DNA from: CAYREV01 sp964423345
GTDB lineage: Bacteria; Bacteroidota; Rhodothermia; Balneolales; Balneolaceae
Length of the DNA: 18,277 nt
Direction of reading: 5' to 3'
Assembly: GCA_964423345.1 (NCBI GenBank)
Contig: CAYREV010000037.1
Location: 1 to 18,277 of the forward strand
A program made the position numbers and the translations under genes. Below, one piece after another: positions 7,523 to 14,346 of this stretch; positions within the stretch are counted from its first letter, which is position 1; the number at the start of each line of letters is the position of its first letter. Under the pieces are notes generated by a model, which had not been told where the DNA came from, ran no database searches, and saw nothing but the letters and a program-made list of their open reading frames with translations.

Positions 7523-8527
7523 TCACCACCAAACCAGGATCACCGCCACAAAGACGGCCAACAGCAATACCCATATCGTGACTGCGGTACGGATATACCG
7601 CGAAGCTTTCTCCTCCTCCCACCATTTCCGGGGACGTATGCCCTGCACCAGGAAAGTGAGGATACCGGCCAGGTTAATGCAAATCAAATTGGTAATCAGA
7701 AGTACGAAAGCGCCGAAAGCCATGGCATAGTAGCCGGAGCCGAGCAGCAAGCCCAGGTTGGCCAGGGGCGGCAGCAGGGCCACGGCCACCATCACGCCGA
7801 TGATAGCGGACGGGAGTCCACGGGTAAAGGCCAGCACCCCTGCGCTCCCGGCTGCCAAAGCCACTACCAAGTCTCCCAGACCCACCAGTGTACGTATGGC
7901 AATCTCCTCCTCACTCGGATTCACCGTAAAGAAAAAGCCTATAAGTAGCGAGACAATAAGAGCCATTACAATTCCCACGCCCCCCGTTTTCAGCGATCGC
8001 CATACCAACTTGAGATCGCCCAGCGTCAGCCCCAGCGTGAGAGAAACATTGGGGCCAAGCAGGGGTGCAATCACCATGGCCCCTATAATGACGGCCGTAT
8101 TCCCCTGTATCAGTCCCACTGCAGCCACCAGCACCGAAAGTACAATGGTAGCAACATACACTTTGGTTAACCGGCTCCCTTCCACCACATCCGTATATAA
8201 CTCCTCCCTGCTGATCCGACCGGAGGTAGTGGTCTCTTCCTGCTCTTCTTTTTCCACCTCTTCCTCCTCATCTATCTCCGGTCTCGGCAGGGTGGCCTGA
8301 ACATTCATAAGTATCAGCCTGAAATTCTCGGAGCCGGAAAACTGATCCGACAGCGCATCCATAAGCTCTTCGGTCTTCTCCACCTCAAGCAGCACTTTCA
8401 GCTGGCCCATGCCCTCTTCTTCCAGGAAGTCAGACCAGGTGTGTATGGGCTTTCGCTCTTCGATCATTTCGGAGGCCTTTTCCATATGATGGTCGGCCAG
8501 GGTGCATTCTATCAGGCGATACGCCAT
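7523..8527 (-). CDS. DUF389 / TIGR00341 family membrane protein
   Basis: A 334-residue inner-membrane protein of the DUF389 (TIGR00341) family; the function is not established. An N-terminal soluble domain (1-80) begins with the typical YRLIECTL. It is followed by an unusually acidic linker (about 84-100, a run of Glu) and then about six hydrophobic segments from residue 122 to the C-terminus. The family signatures GAMVIAPLLGP (149-159) and GVMVAVALLPPLAN (234-247) are both present. The ATG at 8527 is chosen because the conserved N-terminus starts there, yet a consensus-like promoter (8529-8559) ends only 1 nt upstream of it, suggesting a leaderless message or a later start at the ATG at 8485. 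The Rid gene follows 81 nt downstream. Confidence 0.9.
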   Translation of the reverse strand: MAYRLIECTLADHHMEKASEMIEERKPIHTWSDFLEEEGMGQLKVLLEVEKTEELMDALSDQFSGSENFRLILMNVQATLPRPEIDEEEEVEKEEQEETTTSGRISREELYTDVVEGSRLTKVYVATIVLSVLVAAVGLIQGNTAVIIGAMVIAPLLGPNVSLTLGLTLGDLKLVWRSLKTGGVGIVMALIVSLLIGFFFTVNPSEEEIAIRTLVGLGDLVVALAAGSAGVLAFTRGLPSAIIGVMVAVALLPPLANLGLLLGSGYYAMAFGAFVLLITNLICINLAGILTFLVQGIRPRKWWEEEKASRYIRTAVTIWVLLLAVFVAVILVWW

Positions 8528-8528
8528 G

Positions 8529-8559
8529 CAAATATAGTTTTGTTAATGAGTTCGCCAAA
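8529..8559 (-). promoter_or_regulatory. Bacteroidota-type promoter TTTG-N19-TAnnTTTG before the DUF389 gene
   Basis: On the minus strand TTTG (8559-8556), a 19-nt spacer, then TATATTTG (8536-8529). This matches the known Bacteroidota housekeeping pattern (-33 TTTG, -7 TAnnTTTG) at every specified base. The predicted transcription start falls at about 8525-8522, inside or just after the annotated start codon. Confidence 0.55.
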
Positions 8560-8615
8560 TAGTAACAAGAAAATGTATATAAAGATAATTTGGGAGAGCG
8601 TTGGGCAAAAGCATG

Positions 8616-9707
8616 TCAAGATCCATTATTTGAGTAACCAGGAAGGACAAAGCTGAATGTGGCACCTTCTCCGGGATTGCTTTGGACACTGAGCTCTCCC
8701 CCATGCTTTTCTACAAAATCAATACAAAGATCCAGGCCCAGTCCCGACCCCTTCTCTCCTGCCGTACCCTCGGTGGTATAGGTAGTTTTCTTATCCATTA
8801 CCTTATGCTGCGTTTCCCTATCCATCCCCACACCTTCATCCGATACGGATACTTCCACTGTTGCATCCTTCTTTTTTGCCCTCAGCTCAATATTATCCCC
8901 TTTGTGGGAAAATTTAATGGCATTGCCAATCAGGTTTCGTAAAATGGTTTTTAACATTTCGGTATCGGCATGCACATACAAATTCCCCGGAATACTATGG
9001 TTCACATATACTGACTTCCAGCCGGCGGTGATCTTGGCCTCCTCCAAAACCCTATTAGCAATTTCAGAAAGATTATTTTTTTTCTGTTTCGGAGTCAGGC
9101 TTTTAAACTGGTTTCGTGACCAGAGAAGCAGTTCATTCAACAGATTAAACGCTTCTTTTGATTTTTTATTCATCAGCTTTAAGTAGTCGAGCAGCTCCTC
9201 TTCCGAAAACTTGTTAAAATCCTCTAGTATCAGATCATTTGCGCCTACCACCCCGGAAAATGCATTTTTAAGATCATGGGAGATAACGGAAAAAAGTTTA
9301 TCCTTCTGCCTGTTAAATTTTTCAAGCTTCTCATTGGTCTTTCGCAGTTCAAGTTCCGTTTCCTTTCTTTTGGTAATATTCCTGACTGCACCCAGATATT
9401 TTAATTCCTCTTTATCGCTCAATTTAGTAATTACGGCTTCGTACCAATAAGTACTATCATCCTGTTCGATCTTGTAGTCAAACTTATATTCTTCCTGTTG
9501 ATTTAACTTTTTAAAGGCTTTATCCAATTTTGCGCTCACGTTTGGAGGCAACACTTCGCTGTGGTGTTTTCCTAAAAAATATTCCTCCGGATAAATAAGC
9601 TCATCCTCTTTATCGGTTGACAAGTAGTCACCTATCACGCCTTCCTGCGTAAACACGAAAAGCATGTCATGAAAAGCATCTAAAACCAATTCCAAATAGT
9701 TGCTCAT
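8616..9707 (-). CDS. PAS domain sensor histidine kinase (soluble)
   Basis: A 363-residue cytoplasmic sensor kinase with no membrane helix. Order: PAS domain (about 6-112, ending in the PAC-like YLGAVRNITKRK), a short coiled coil (112-138), a HisKA dimerisation domain with phospho-acceptor H144 in SVISHDLKN, and HATPase_c (about 240-357). N-box N262 (LIGNAIKF), G1 DEGVGMD (290-296) and G2 GEKGSGLGL (317-325) are intact, so it should be active. It would sense an intracellular signal through PAS and phosphorylate an unknown regulator; no response regulator is adjacent. The gene is visibly AT-rich: two 60-nt samples near 9061 and 9361 count 35-38% GC, against 67% in a sample of the lysine gene at 12481. 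This hints at foreign origin or relaxed selection. It lies downstream of tmRNA and its terminator, in the same direction. Confidence 0.92.
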   Translation of the reverse strand: MSNYLELVLDAFHDMLFVFTQEGVIGDYLSTDKEDELIYPEEYFLGKHHSEVLPPNVSAKLDKAFKKLNQQEEYKFDYKIEQDDSTYWYEAVITKLSDKEELKYLGAVRNITKRKETELELRKTNEKLEKFNRQKDKLFSVISHDLKNAFSGVVGANDLILEDFNKFSEEELLDYLKLMNKKSKEAFNLLNELLLWSRNQFKSLTPKQKKNNLSEIANRVLEEAKITAGWKSVYVNHSIPGNLYVHADTEMLKTILRNLIGNAIKFSHKGDNIELRAKKKDATVEVSVSDEGVGMDRETQHKVMDKKTTYTTEGTAGEKGSGLGLDLCIDFVEKHGGELSVQSNPGEGATFSFVLPGYSNNGS

Positions 9708-9920
9708 GGATATAAAATCAGATTATTAGATTGAAATGCATGCATGGTCAATGGAAGTGCTCTTCTTTACAGCATACAGTTACCTTTATCGGTTAGGCCG
9801 TACTGGTAAAACAATTATGTTTCTATATGGTTCCGATTAGATACGCCCTTTCCCGGTACTAACACAGGATTATCTTTGTATATACAAGCTGAAAAACCCG
9901 CCAGATGTGCCCTAAACACA

Positions 9921-9948
9921 AAAAACCCGGCCGTTAAGCCGGGTTTTT
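9921..9948 (-). terminator. Bidirectional intrinsic terminator downstream of ssrA
   Basis: CCCGGC (9926-9931) pairs with GCCGGG (9938-9943) around a 6-nt loop, flanked by A5 (9921-9925) and T5 (9944-9948), giving a T-run on either strand. It lies 14 nt past the tmRNA 3' end and is the best terminator in the window. The remaining DNA up to the kinase start (9708) shows no gene. Confidence 0.85.
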
Positions 9949-9962
9949 CGGTAGTTCGTAAA

Positions 9963-10329
9963 TGGTGGAGGTGCGGGGAATCGAACCCCGGTCCGAAATG
10001 GCATATCGTTCAAGCATCTACATGCTTAGTTGCCGAATTGAGTTTCGCCTGAAGCTAAGCTCGGTAACAAACAACTCCAGACTAGTCTGTTTTAGTCTCA
10101 CATGACATCCGACAGACAGCGAATGCCATGTTATCCTATCATAGTCGTCGTTCCAACGGCACTGACAGGCAAGAAGCCGAGGGAACGGCAAAGCTGCTTA
10201 CGCAGCTAAGCTGTATGAGTAATTGTTGTCAATTACATATCTGCATGATGCTTTTTTTACGAGTGACATCGCTCAAACTCGACATGCAGCCTGCGATTTT
10301 ACGCATTCCGTCGAATCCACTACACCCCC
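9963..10329 (-). ncRNA. ssrA: tmRNA (transfer-messenger RNA)
   Basis: One-piece tmRNA that rescues stalled ribosomes and tags the nascent peptide for proteolysis. The 5' end GGGGGTG (10329-10323) pairs with CACCTCC (9973-9967) to form the acceptor stem, followed by A and an encoded CCA (9965-9963). The conserved GTGGATTCGACGG lies near the 5' end and the T-arm CGGGGTTCGATTCCCCG near the 3' end. The tag reading frame ends with TAA at 10200-10198 and reads DNNYSYSLAA if translation resumes at GAC (10230). An in-frame GTA (10236) would add V-I. Both have an A at position -4, so the resume codon is unsettled. The LAA end is the usual degradation signal. Estimated length is 367 nt. No classical promoter is obvious; a GTTACATT direct repeat lies 35-52 nt upstream of the 5' end. 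Confidence 0.96.
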
Positions 10330-10363
10330 AATATGTCAAAGAACTTCCTTTTTTTACTTACTT

Positions 10364-10381
10364 AATGTAACACAATGTAAC
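10364..10381 (-). repeat. GTTACATT direct repeat upstream of ssrA
   Basis: On the minus strand GTTACATT occurs twice (10381-10374 and 10371-10364), offset by exactly 10 bp, about one helical turn, and 35-52 nt upstream of the tmRNA 5' end. It could be a regulator-binding site or chance. I see no gene in the gap 10330-10535. Confidence 0.4.
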
Positions 10382-10535
10382 GCCTCAAAATTCACATTAT
10401 TTCGCGCAATAGCAATGTTTAATGCAAACCCCGTTAATGTGTATGAAATGCTCTAAATACCCTGTTCAGAAGGTTAGCTGACTTGCGAGGATTTAAAACC
10501 AACAACTTGTCCCGGCCGCTGTCGGCATTCATAAT

Positions 10536-13121
10536 TCAAATAACCATTTCCCCCGCCGGCATCCTCAGGTTGTAGCTCGAGCCCATCACGCGCCCGTAGG
10601 CCCCGGTATTGGCAATAAGCACCACATCCCCCTCCTCCGATTCGGGAAACAGGCGGTCGATGCCCAGCTTGTCGGCCGACTCACAGATGGGTCCGACAAT
10701 ATTAACGACCTGGTTGGAAGGGCGTTCTATCTTGCTCAGGTTGACGATGGTGTGGCGCGCCCCATACAGGGCCGGGCGCAACAGTGAGTTCATCCCGGTG
10801 TTCAATCCTATATACCGGATATCCCCTTTACCTTTTAGTTGAGTGATGCTGGCCAGCAGGACTCCTGCCGTAGCCGTAAGATAGCGGCCGGGCTCCACCC
10901 AGAGTTGATAATCCGGATGAGCCTCCTTGAACTCCCTCAAGGCCTCCTCCACGGCGTTCATATCGAGGGCCGACTGCGTCTCATTTTCAGATATGCCGAA
11001 ACCCCCGCCCAAATCCAGGATCTCTACGCTTCCGAGCTTTTCGGCCGTTTCATGAAGTATAAGAGCCGTATTTTTCCACTGAACGGGATCCTTGATGCCG
11101 CTGCCGATGTGTGCATGCAGGCCCCGTACCTGCGCCCCGATGGAATGGATAATCTTTTGAACCTCATCAACCTCAAAACGCGGAATACCGAACTTGGAAT
11201 GCATCCCTCCCGTCTTTACATGTTCATGGTGCCCATGTCCGTGGCCGGGATCTATGCGCAGAAACAGCTCCCTGCCCTCAAACACTTCGGGCCAACGCTG
11301 AAGGGGGTACAGGTTATCAAGGGTTACATGCACCCCATGCTCAAATGCTCGCTCGTATTCCTCCCGGGGCGCGAAATTAGGCGTAAAAAGGATCTCTTTA
11401 GGATCCATGGAGGGGAAGAGCTTGCGCATATGCTCCACCTCACCGATGGATACACACTCAAATCCCAGATTACTTTTATGAAAAGTTTCCAACACCCCGC
11501 TGTTCGCATTCGCTTTCACGGAGTAGAAAAAACGGTCGACCGATTCCAGCTTGAACAGTTCCCGGGCATTCTCTTTTAAGGTCTGTCGATCATAGACATA
11601 AACCGGCCCCTCTTTAAGCGCCAGCTCCAGCAGCTGCTCTTGCTTTTTCAGCCACCATGTTTCTTTAAAATCCTCTTCCTGGGTGGGCTCTCCCATCAGT
11701 TCCGGCCAGGTAGGCCCGAACGATTTGCGGTTGGCCGACTTGGAGACTACCTGCTCATGAAGCTGCCGCACCAGCCGGTCGGCCTGTTCGCTGTCTACCA
11801 CAAAGGTAAAGTTCAGGTCGTTGGCCGCCTGGCTCAACAGGTGTACCCGGTGCTCCTGAAACACCTCGAAGGCAGAACCCAGCTTGTGAAGTATGGTCCT
11901 TATATGCCGGCCCAGCAGACTCACCGCCGAGACCGACTCTATGACACTCACCTTGCACAGTTTTTCCAGCTCGGCTACAAACATCTTTCTCACTTCCTGA
12001 AAATGGGCGTTCAGCCCGGGATCGAGCGAGACCGTCACGTTCGACTCGGAAGTGGATACCAGGTCGATAGAAAGCCCGTGGCGCTTGAACACCTCAAAGG
12101 CCTCCGAGAGGAAACCGACCTGCTGCCACATGCCCAGCGACTCCATGCTTACCAGTATGATATTCGCCCGAACCGCTATGGCCTTGACCAGGGCTTCATC
12201 ATCCCGGGATTCGGCGGATATGACGGTCCCCTCCAATTCAGGTTCCAGGGTGCATTTTATATGGATGGGGATCCCGTGCTTGCGCACCGGCATGATGCAT
12301 CGGGGATGGAGCACTTTGGCCCCGTTGGTGGCAATCTCCTGGGCTTCTTCGTAGCCCAGATGTTTCAACAGCCTGGCAGAAGCTACCGAATGGGGGTTGG
12401 CCGAAAACATACCCGGCACGTCGGTCCAAATTTCCAGGCGTTCCGCCTGCAGGCGCGCCGCCAGGTAGGCGGCCGACACATCCGAGCCTCCCCGTCCAAG
12501 CAAGACCGTCTTCCCCCCGGAATCGCGGGCGATAAACCCCTGGGTGATGACCGGGTTGGTTGTATTCAGCAATTTCTTCTGCAGCTCCTGATCGGCTTCC
12601 GAATCGCATTGAGCCGACAGTATCAGGGCCTTGTCACCTGCATTTTTCTGAGGTTTGCTCTCCAGCAGGTCCCGGGCATCCAGCCAGCTGGATTCCAAGT
12701 CCCGGCTCTCCAGAAAGGCCGCCCCCAGGGTCGTAGCCATCAGCTCGCCAAGGGCCAGCAGTTTGGCCTGTACGCGATAGCTGGCCTCCTCCACCAGCGA
12801 AATCCCTTTGGCCAGCTGTTCCAGTTCGAGAAAATAATCGCCCAGCAGCTGTTCCCCGTCCAATCCCAGATCATCTGCCAAGGCTCGGTGAACCTCCTTG
12901 ATCTCCTCAACCAGGGGATTCGGATCCCGGCCGGGTGCACGCTCCAGGAGCTCCTGCAAAGTATTGGAAACGCCGCTTATGGCAGAATGGACTATACACA
13001 CACGATATCCCTGCTCGATACGGCGGCCGACAATCCCTGCTATATTATCCCAGTTTGTGCGATTGGAAACGCTGGTACCTCCAAATTTCAATACCAACCA
13101 GCGTTTATTTTGTTCATTCAT
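10536..13121 (-). CDS. Bifunctional aspartate kinase / diaminopimelate decarboxylase
   Basis: An 861-residue fusion of the first and last enzymes of the diaminopimelate route to lysine. The aspartate kinase half (1-460) has KFGGTS at 12-17, ALGELMAT at 123-130, GRGGSDVSA at 209-217 and WTDVPGMFSANP at 232-243. Two ACT-like regulatory segments follow (about 315-460), the probable site of feedback control. A linker (460-500) leads to the PLP-dependent DapDC half (LysA-like). This has the Schiff-base lysine K536 in YSVKANAN, HIGSG (671-675), GGGFG (705-709), EPGR (743-746) and the active-site CESADKLG (813-820). All catalytic residues look intact, so both activities are likely. Such fusions are known in Xanthomonadales and some Bacteroidota/Rhodothermota. 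The ATG at 13121 is followed at once by the kinase strand WLVLKFGG. The gene is 76 nt downstream of the SafE-like gene on the same strand; a 12-bp palindrome TTTTCCGGAAAA (13142-13153) sits just upstream of the start. Confidence 0.95.
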   Translation of the reverse strand: MNEQNKRWLVLKFGGTSVSNRTNWDNIAGIVGRRIEQGYRVCIVHSAISGVSNTLQELLERAPGRDPNPLVEEIKEVHRALADDLGLDGEQLLGDYFLELEQLAKGISLVEEASYRVQAKLLALGELMATTLGAAFLESRDLESSWLDARDLLESKPQKNAGDKALILSAQCDSEADQELQKKLLNTTNPVITQGFIARDSGGKTVLLGRGGSDVSAAYLAARLQAERLEIWTDVPGMFSANPHSVASARLLKHLGYEEAQEIATNGAKVLHPRCIMPVRKHGIPIHIKCTLEPELEGTVISAESRDDEALVKAIAVRANIILVSMESLGMWQQVGFLSEAFEVFKRHGLSIDLVSTSESNVTVSLDPGLNAHFQEVRKMFVAELEKLCKVSVIESVSAVSLLGRHIRTILHKLGSAFEVFQEHRVHLLSQAANDLNFTFVVDSEQADRLVRQLHEQVVSKSANRKSFGPTWPELMGEPTQEEDFKETWWLKKQEQLLELALKEGPVYVYDRQTLKENARELFKLESVDRFFYSVKANANSGVLETFHKSNLGFECVSIGEVEHMRKLFPSMDPKEILFTPNFAPREEYERAFEHGVHVTLDNLYPLQRWPEVFEGRELFLRIDPGHGHGHHEHVKTGGMHSKFGIPRFEVDEVQKIIHSIGAQVRGLHAHIGSGIKDPVQWKNTALILHETAEKLGSVEILDLGGGFGISENETQSALDMNAVEEALREFKEAHPDYQLWVEPGRYLTATAGVLLASITQLKGKGDIRYIGLNTGMNSLLRPALYGARHTIVNLSKIERPSNQVVNIVGPICESADKLGIDRLFPESEEGDVVLIANTGAYGRVMGSSYNLRMPAGEMVI

Positions 13122-13197
13122 GAATCTAAAGGATGTATCAATTTTCCGGAAAAATGAGGTCTAATATACGACTTATGTGAAAGGAGACGGAATTTAA

Positions 13198-13857
13198 TTA
13201 GAAAGGCATTGCCAATTCAACCGCCAGGCCGCGGTAGATAAGAAAAAATCCGAACAACAGGACCAAATAGGGAAGAACCCTGTTGATTCGCCGCCGCGTC
13301 TTCAGGCCTATAAAGCCCGGGGCAAATGACATAACCCCCATCGCGGGCAATGTCCCCAAACCAAACAAAACCATGAACAGCCCTCCTCCCCATACCGACC
13401 CGGTGGTCAGGGAACCGGCCAGGCCCAGGTACACCAGCCCGCAGGGTAAAAACCCATTCAATATACCTATAATTAACAGGGTACCCTGCCCTCGTTTTTT
13501 AAATTGGCTGCGGATCATTTTCTGAAGGCGCTCAAAATATCGATCTATTCCCAGATGCTGTTTGATGCCGGCAATGGAATTCATCCGGAACAGCACTGAA
13601 GCTATAATCAACAGGCCCAGGGTCACAGACAATGCCTTTTGCATTCCGGCCAGGTTCACCGAATACCCAATCAGCCCGAAAACCATGCCCATCAGTGCGT
13701 AGGAAAGGATCCGGCCTCCATTGTAGATGAACCTGCCGGCAACAAAAGAAGCCGTCGAACTGCCTGAACCGGGCAGTGCCATGGCGATGGGGCCGCACAT
13801 GCCGAGGCAGTGGAAACTGCCCAGAAAACCTATACCCAAAGCGGTCCAGAGTTCCAT
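13198..13857 (-). CDS. SafE/TauE-like (DsbD-TM type) membrane protein of the cco operon
   Basis: A 219-residue polytopic membrane protein with about six helices. The N-terminal helix carries GSFHCLGMCGP (14-24), with a His and two Cys characteristic of the family annotated as sulfite exporter TauE/SafE or cytochrome c biogenesis transmembrane protein. A second pseudo-symmetric motif NGFLPCGLVYLGLAG (134-148) appears in the second half. Members are found next to cbb3 oxidase genes and are thought to help copper delivery or oxidase maturation; the conserved Cys/His residues fit metal or thiol handling, but the substrate is not shown. The ATG lies 4 nt after the FixH stop, so it is the last gene of the ccoNO-Q-P-G-H run. 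I avoid naming it ccoS, which is a different, much smaller protein. Confidence 0.85.
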   Translation of the reverse strand: MELWTALGIGFLGSFHCLGMCGPIAMALPGSGSSTASFVAGRFIYNGGRILSYALMGMVFGLIGYSVNLAGMQKALSVTLGLLIIASVLFRMNSIAGIKQHLGIDRYFERLQKMIRSQFKKRGQGTLLIIGILNGFLPCGLVYLGLAGSLTTGSVWGGGLFMVLFGLGTLPAMGVMSFAPGFIGLKTRRRINRVLPYLVLLFGFFLIYRGLAVELAMPF

Positions 13858-13861
13858 TCAG

Positions 13862-14341
13862 TCAGAGGAATATATATTGCTGTTTGAAATAGCTTTTATC
13901 TCCCGAGGTCCAGCTGATTCGAACCTGCCACCTCCCCGGGGTAAACTGACCCAGGGGCACCTGCTGAAAGCCCTGCTTATCCGGATCCAGCTTTAGCTTC
14001 CTGTCCATGCCTGCATCATTCGGCCGGTAAAACTCCACGGTTCCCTGCAGCCCACGGCTCGCCAGGGTCCGCGGGAACTGAATTTCAAGCATCTTTTCGG
14101 AAGCAACCATCTCAATGGTCACCGGTTCCTCGAGCTTTTCCGCCTGCTCCAGGCGGTCAATATGCTGCTGGTATTTCTCCGCCTTCTCGTAGTGGTTGTC
14201 GGCCACCATCTGGTAGTCCAGGGAAACAAGGTACCCGACCACCGTCAACGTCGCGGCAACAAACAGGACAATGGCTATACTTACTCCCTGCCCCCAGGAA
14301 ATCCCTTTTTTATTTTGTGCGTCGTTATTTTTCATCTGCAT
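13862..14341 (-). CDS. ccoH: FixH/CcoH family protein, cbb3 oxidase assembly
   Basis: A 159-residue bitopic membrane protein. It has a short basic N-terminus, one membrane helix at about 18-40, then the family-typical LDYQMVADNHYEKAEKYQQ (41-59) and a C-terminal beta-rich domain (75-159) ending in GRWQVRISWTSGDKSYF. FixH/CcoH is needed for stable assembly of cbb3 oxidase, probably while copper is inserted into CcoN. The ATG at 14341 is 5 nt after the ccoG stop; a second ATG two codons later is equally possible. Position and motif make the assignment firm despite the low sequence conservation of the family. Confidence 0.9.
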   Translation of the reverse strand: MQMKNNDAQNKKGISWGQGVSIAIVLFVAATLTVVGYLVSLDYQMVADNHYEKAEKYQQHIDRLEQAEKLEEPVTIEMVASEKMLEIQFPRTLASRGLQGTVEFYRPNDAGMDRKLKLDPDKQGFQQVPLGQFTPGRWQVRISWTSGDKSYFKQQYIFL

Positions 14342-14346
14342 TGATT

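Noticed and set aside
8585..8680. Possible att duplicate of the ssrA 3' end at the far side of the kinase gene
   Set aside because: I compared this stretch with the tmRNA 3' end by eye and saw no repeat.
9963..9990. A tRNA-like 3' end suggesting an ordinary tRNA gene
   Set aside because: The T-arm and acceptor belong to tmRNA: the 5' half lies about 340 nt away, with GTGGATTCGACGG and a tag frame between.
10128..10456. Small plus-strand frames over the tmRNA region
   Set aside because: They are antisense to the structured tmRNA gene and have no protein-like features.
11640..13157. Very long open frame (505 codons) on the plus strand, with another at 10839-11579
   Set aside because: Both are antisense to the aspartate kinase/DAP decarboxylase gene, whose catalytic motifs are intact. 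The antisense frames are open because of GC-rich codon use and show no recognisable domain.
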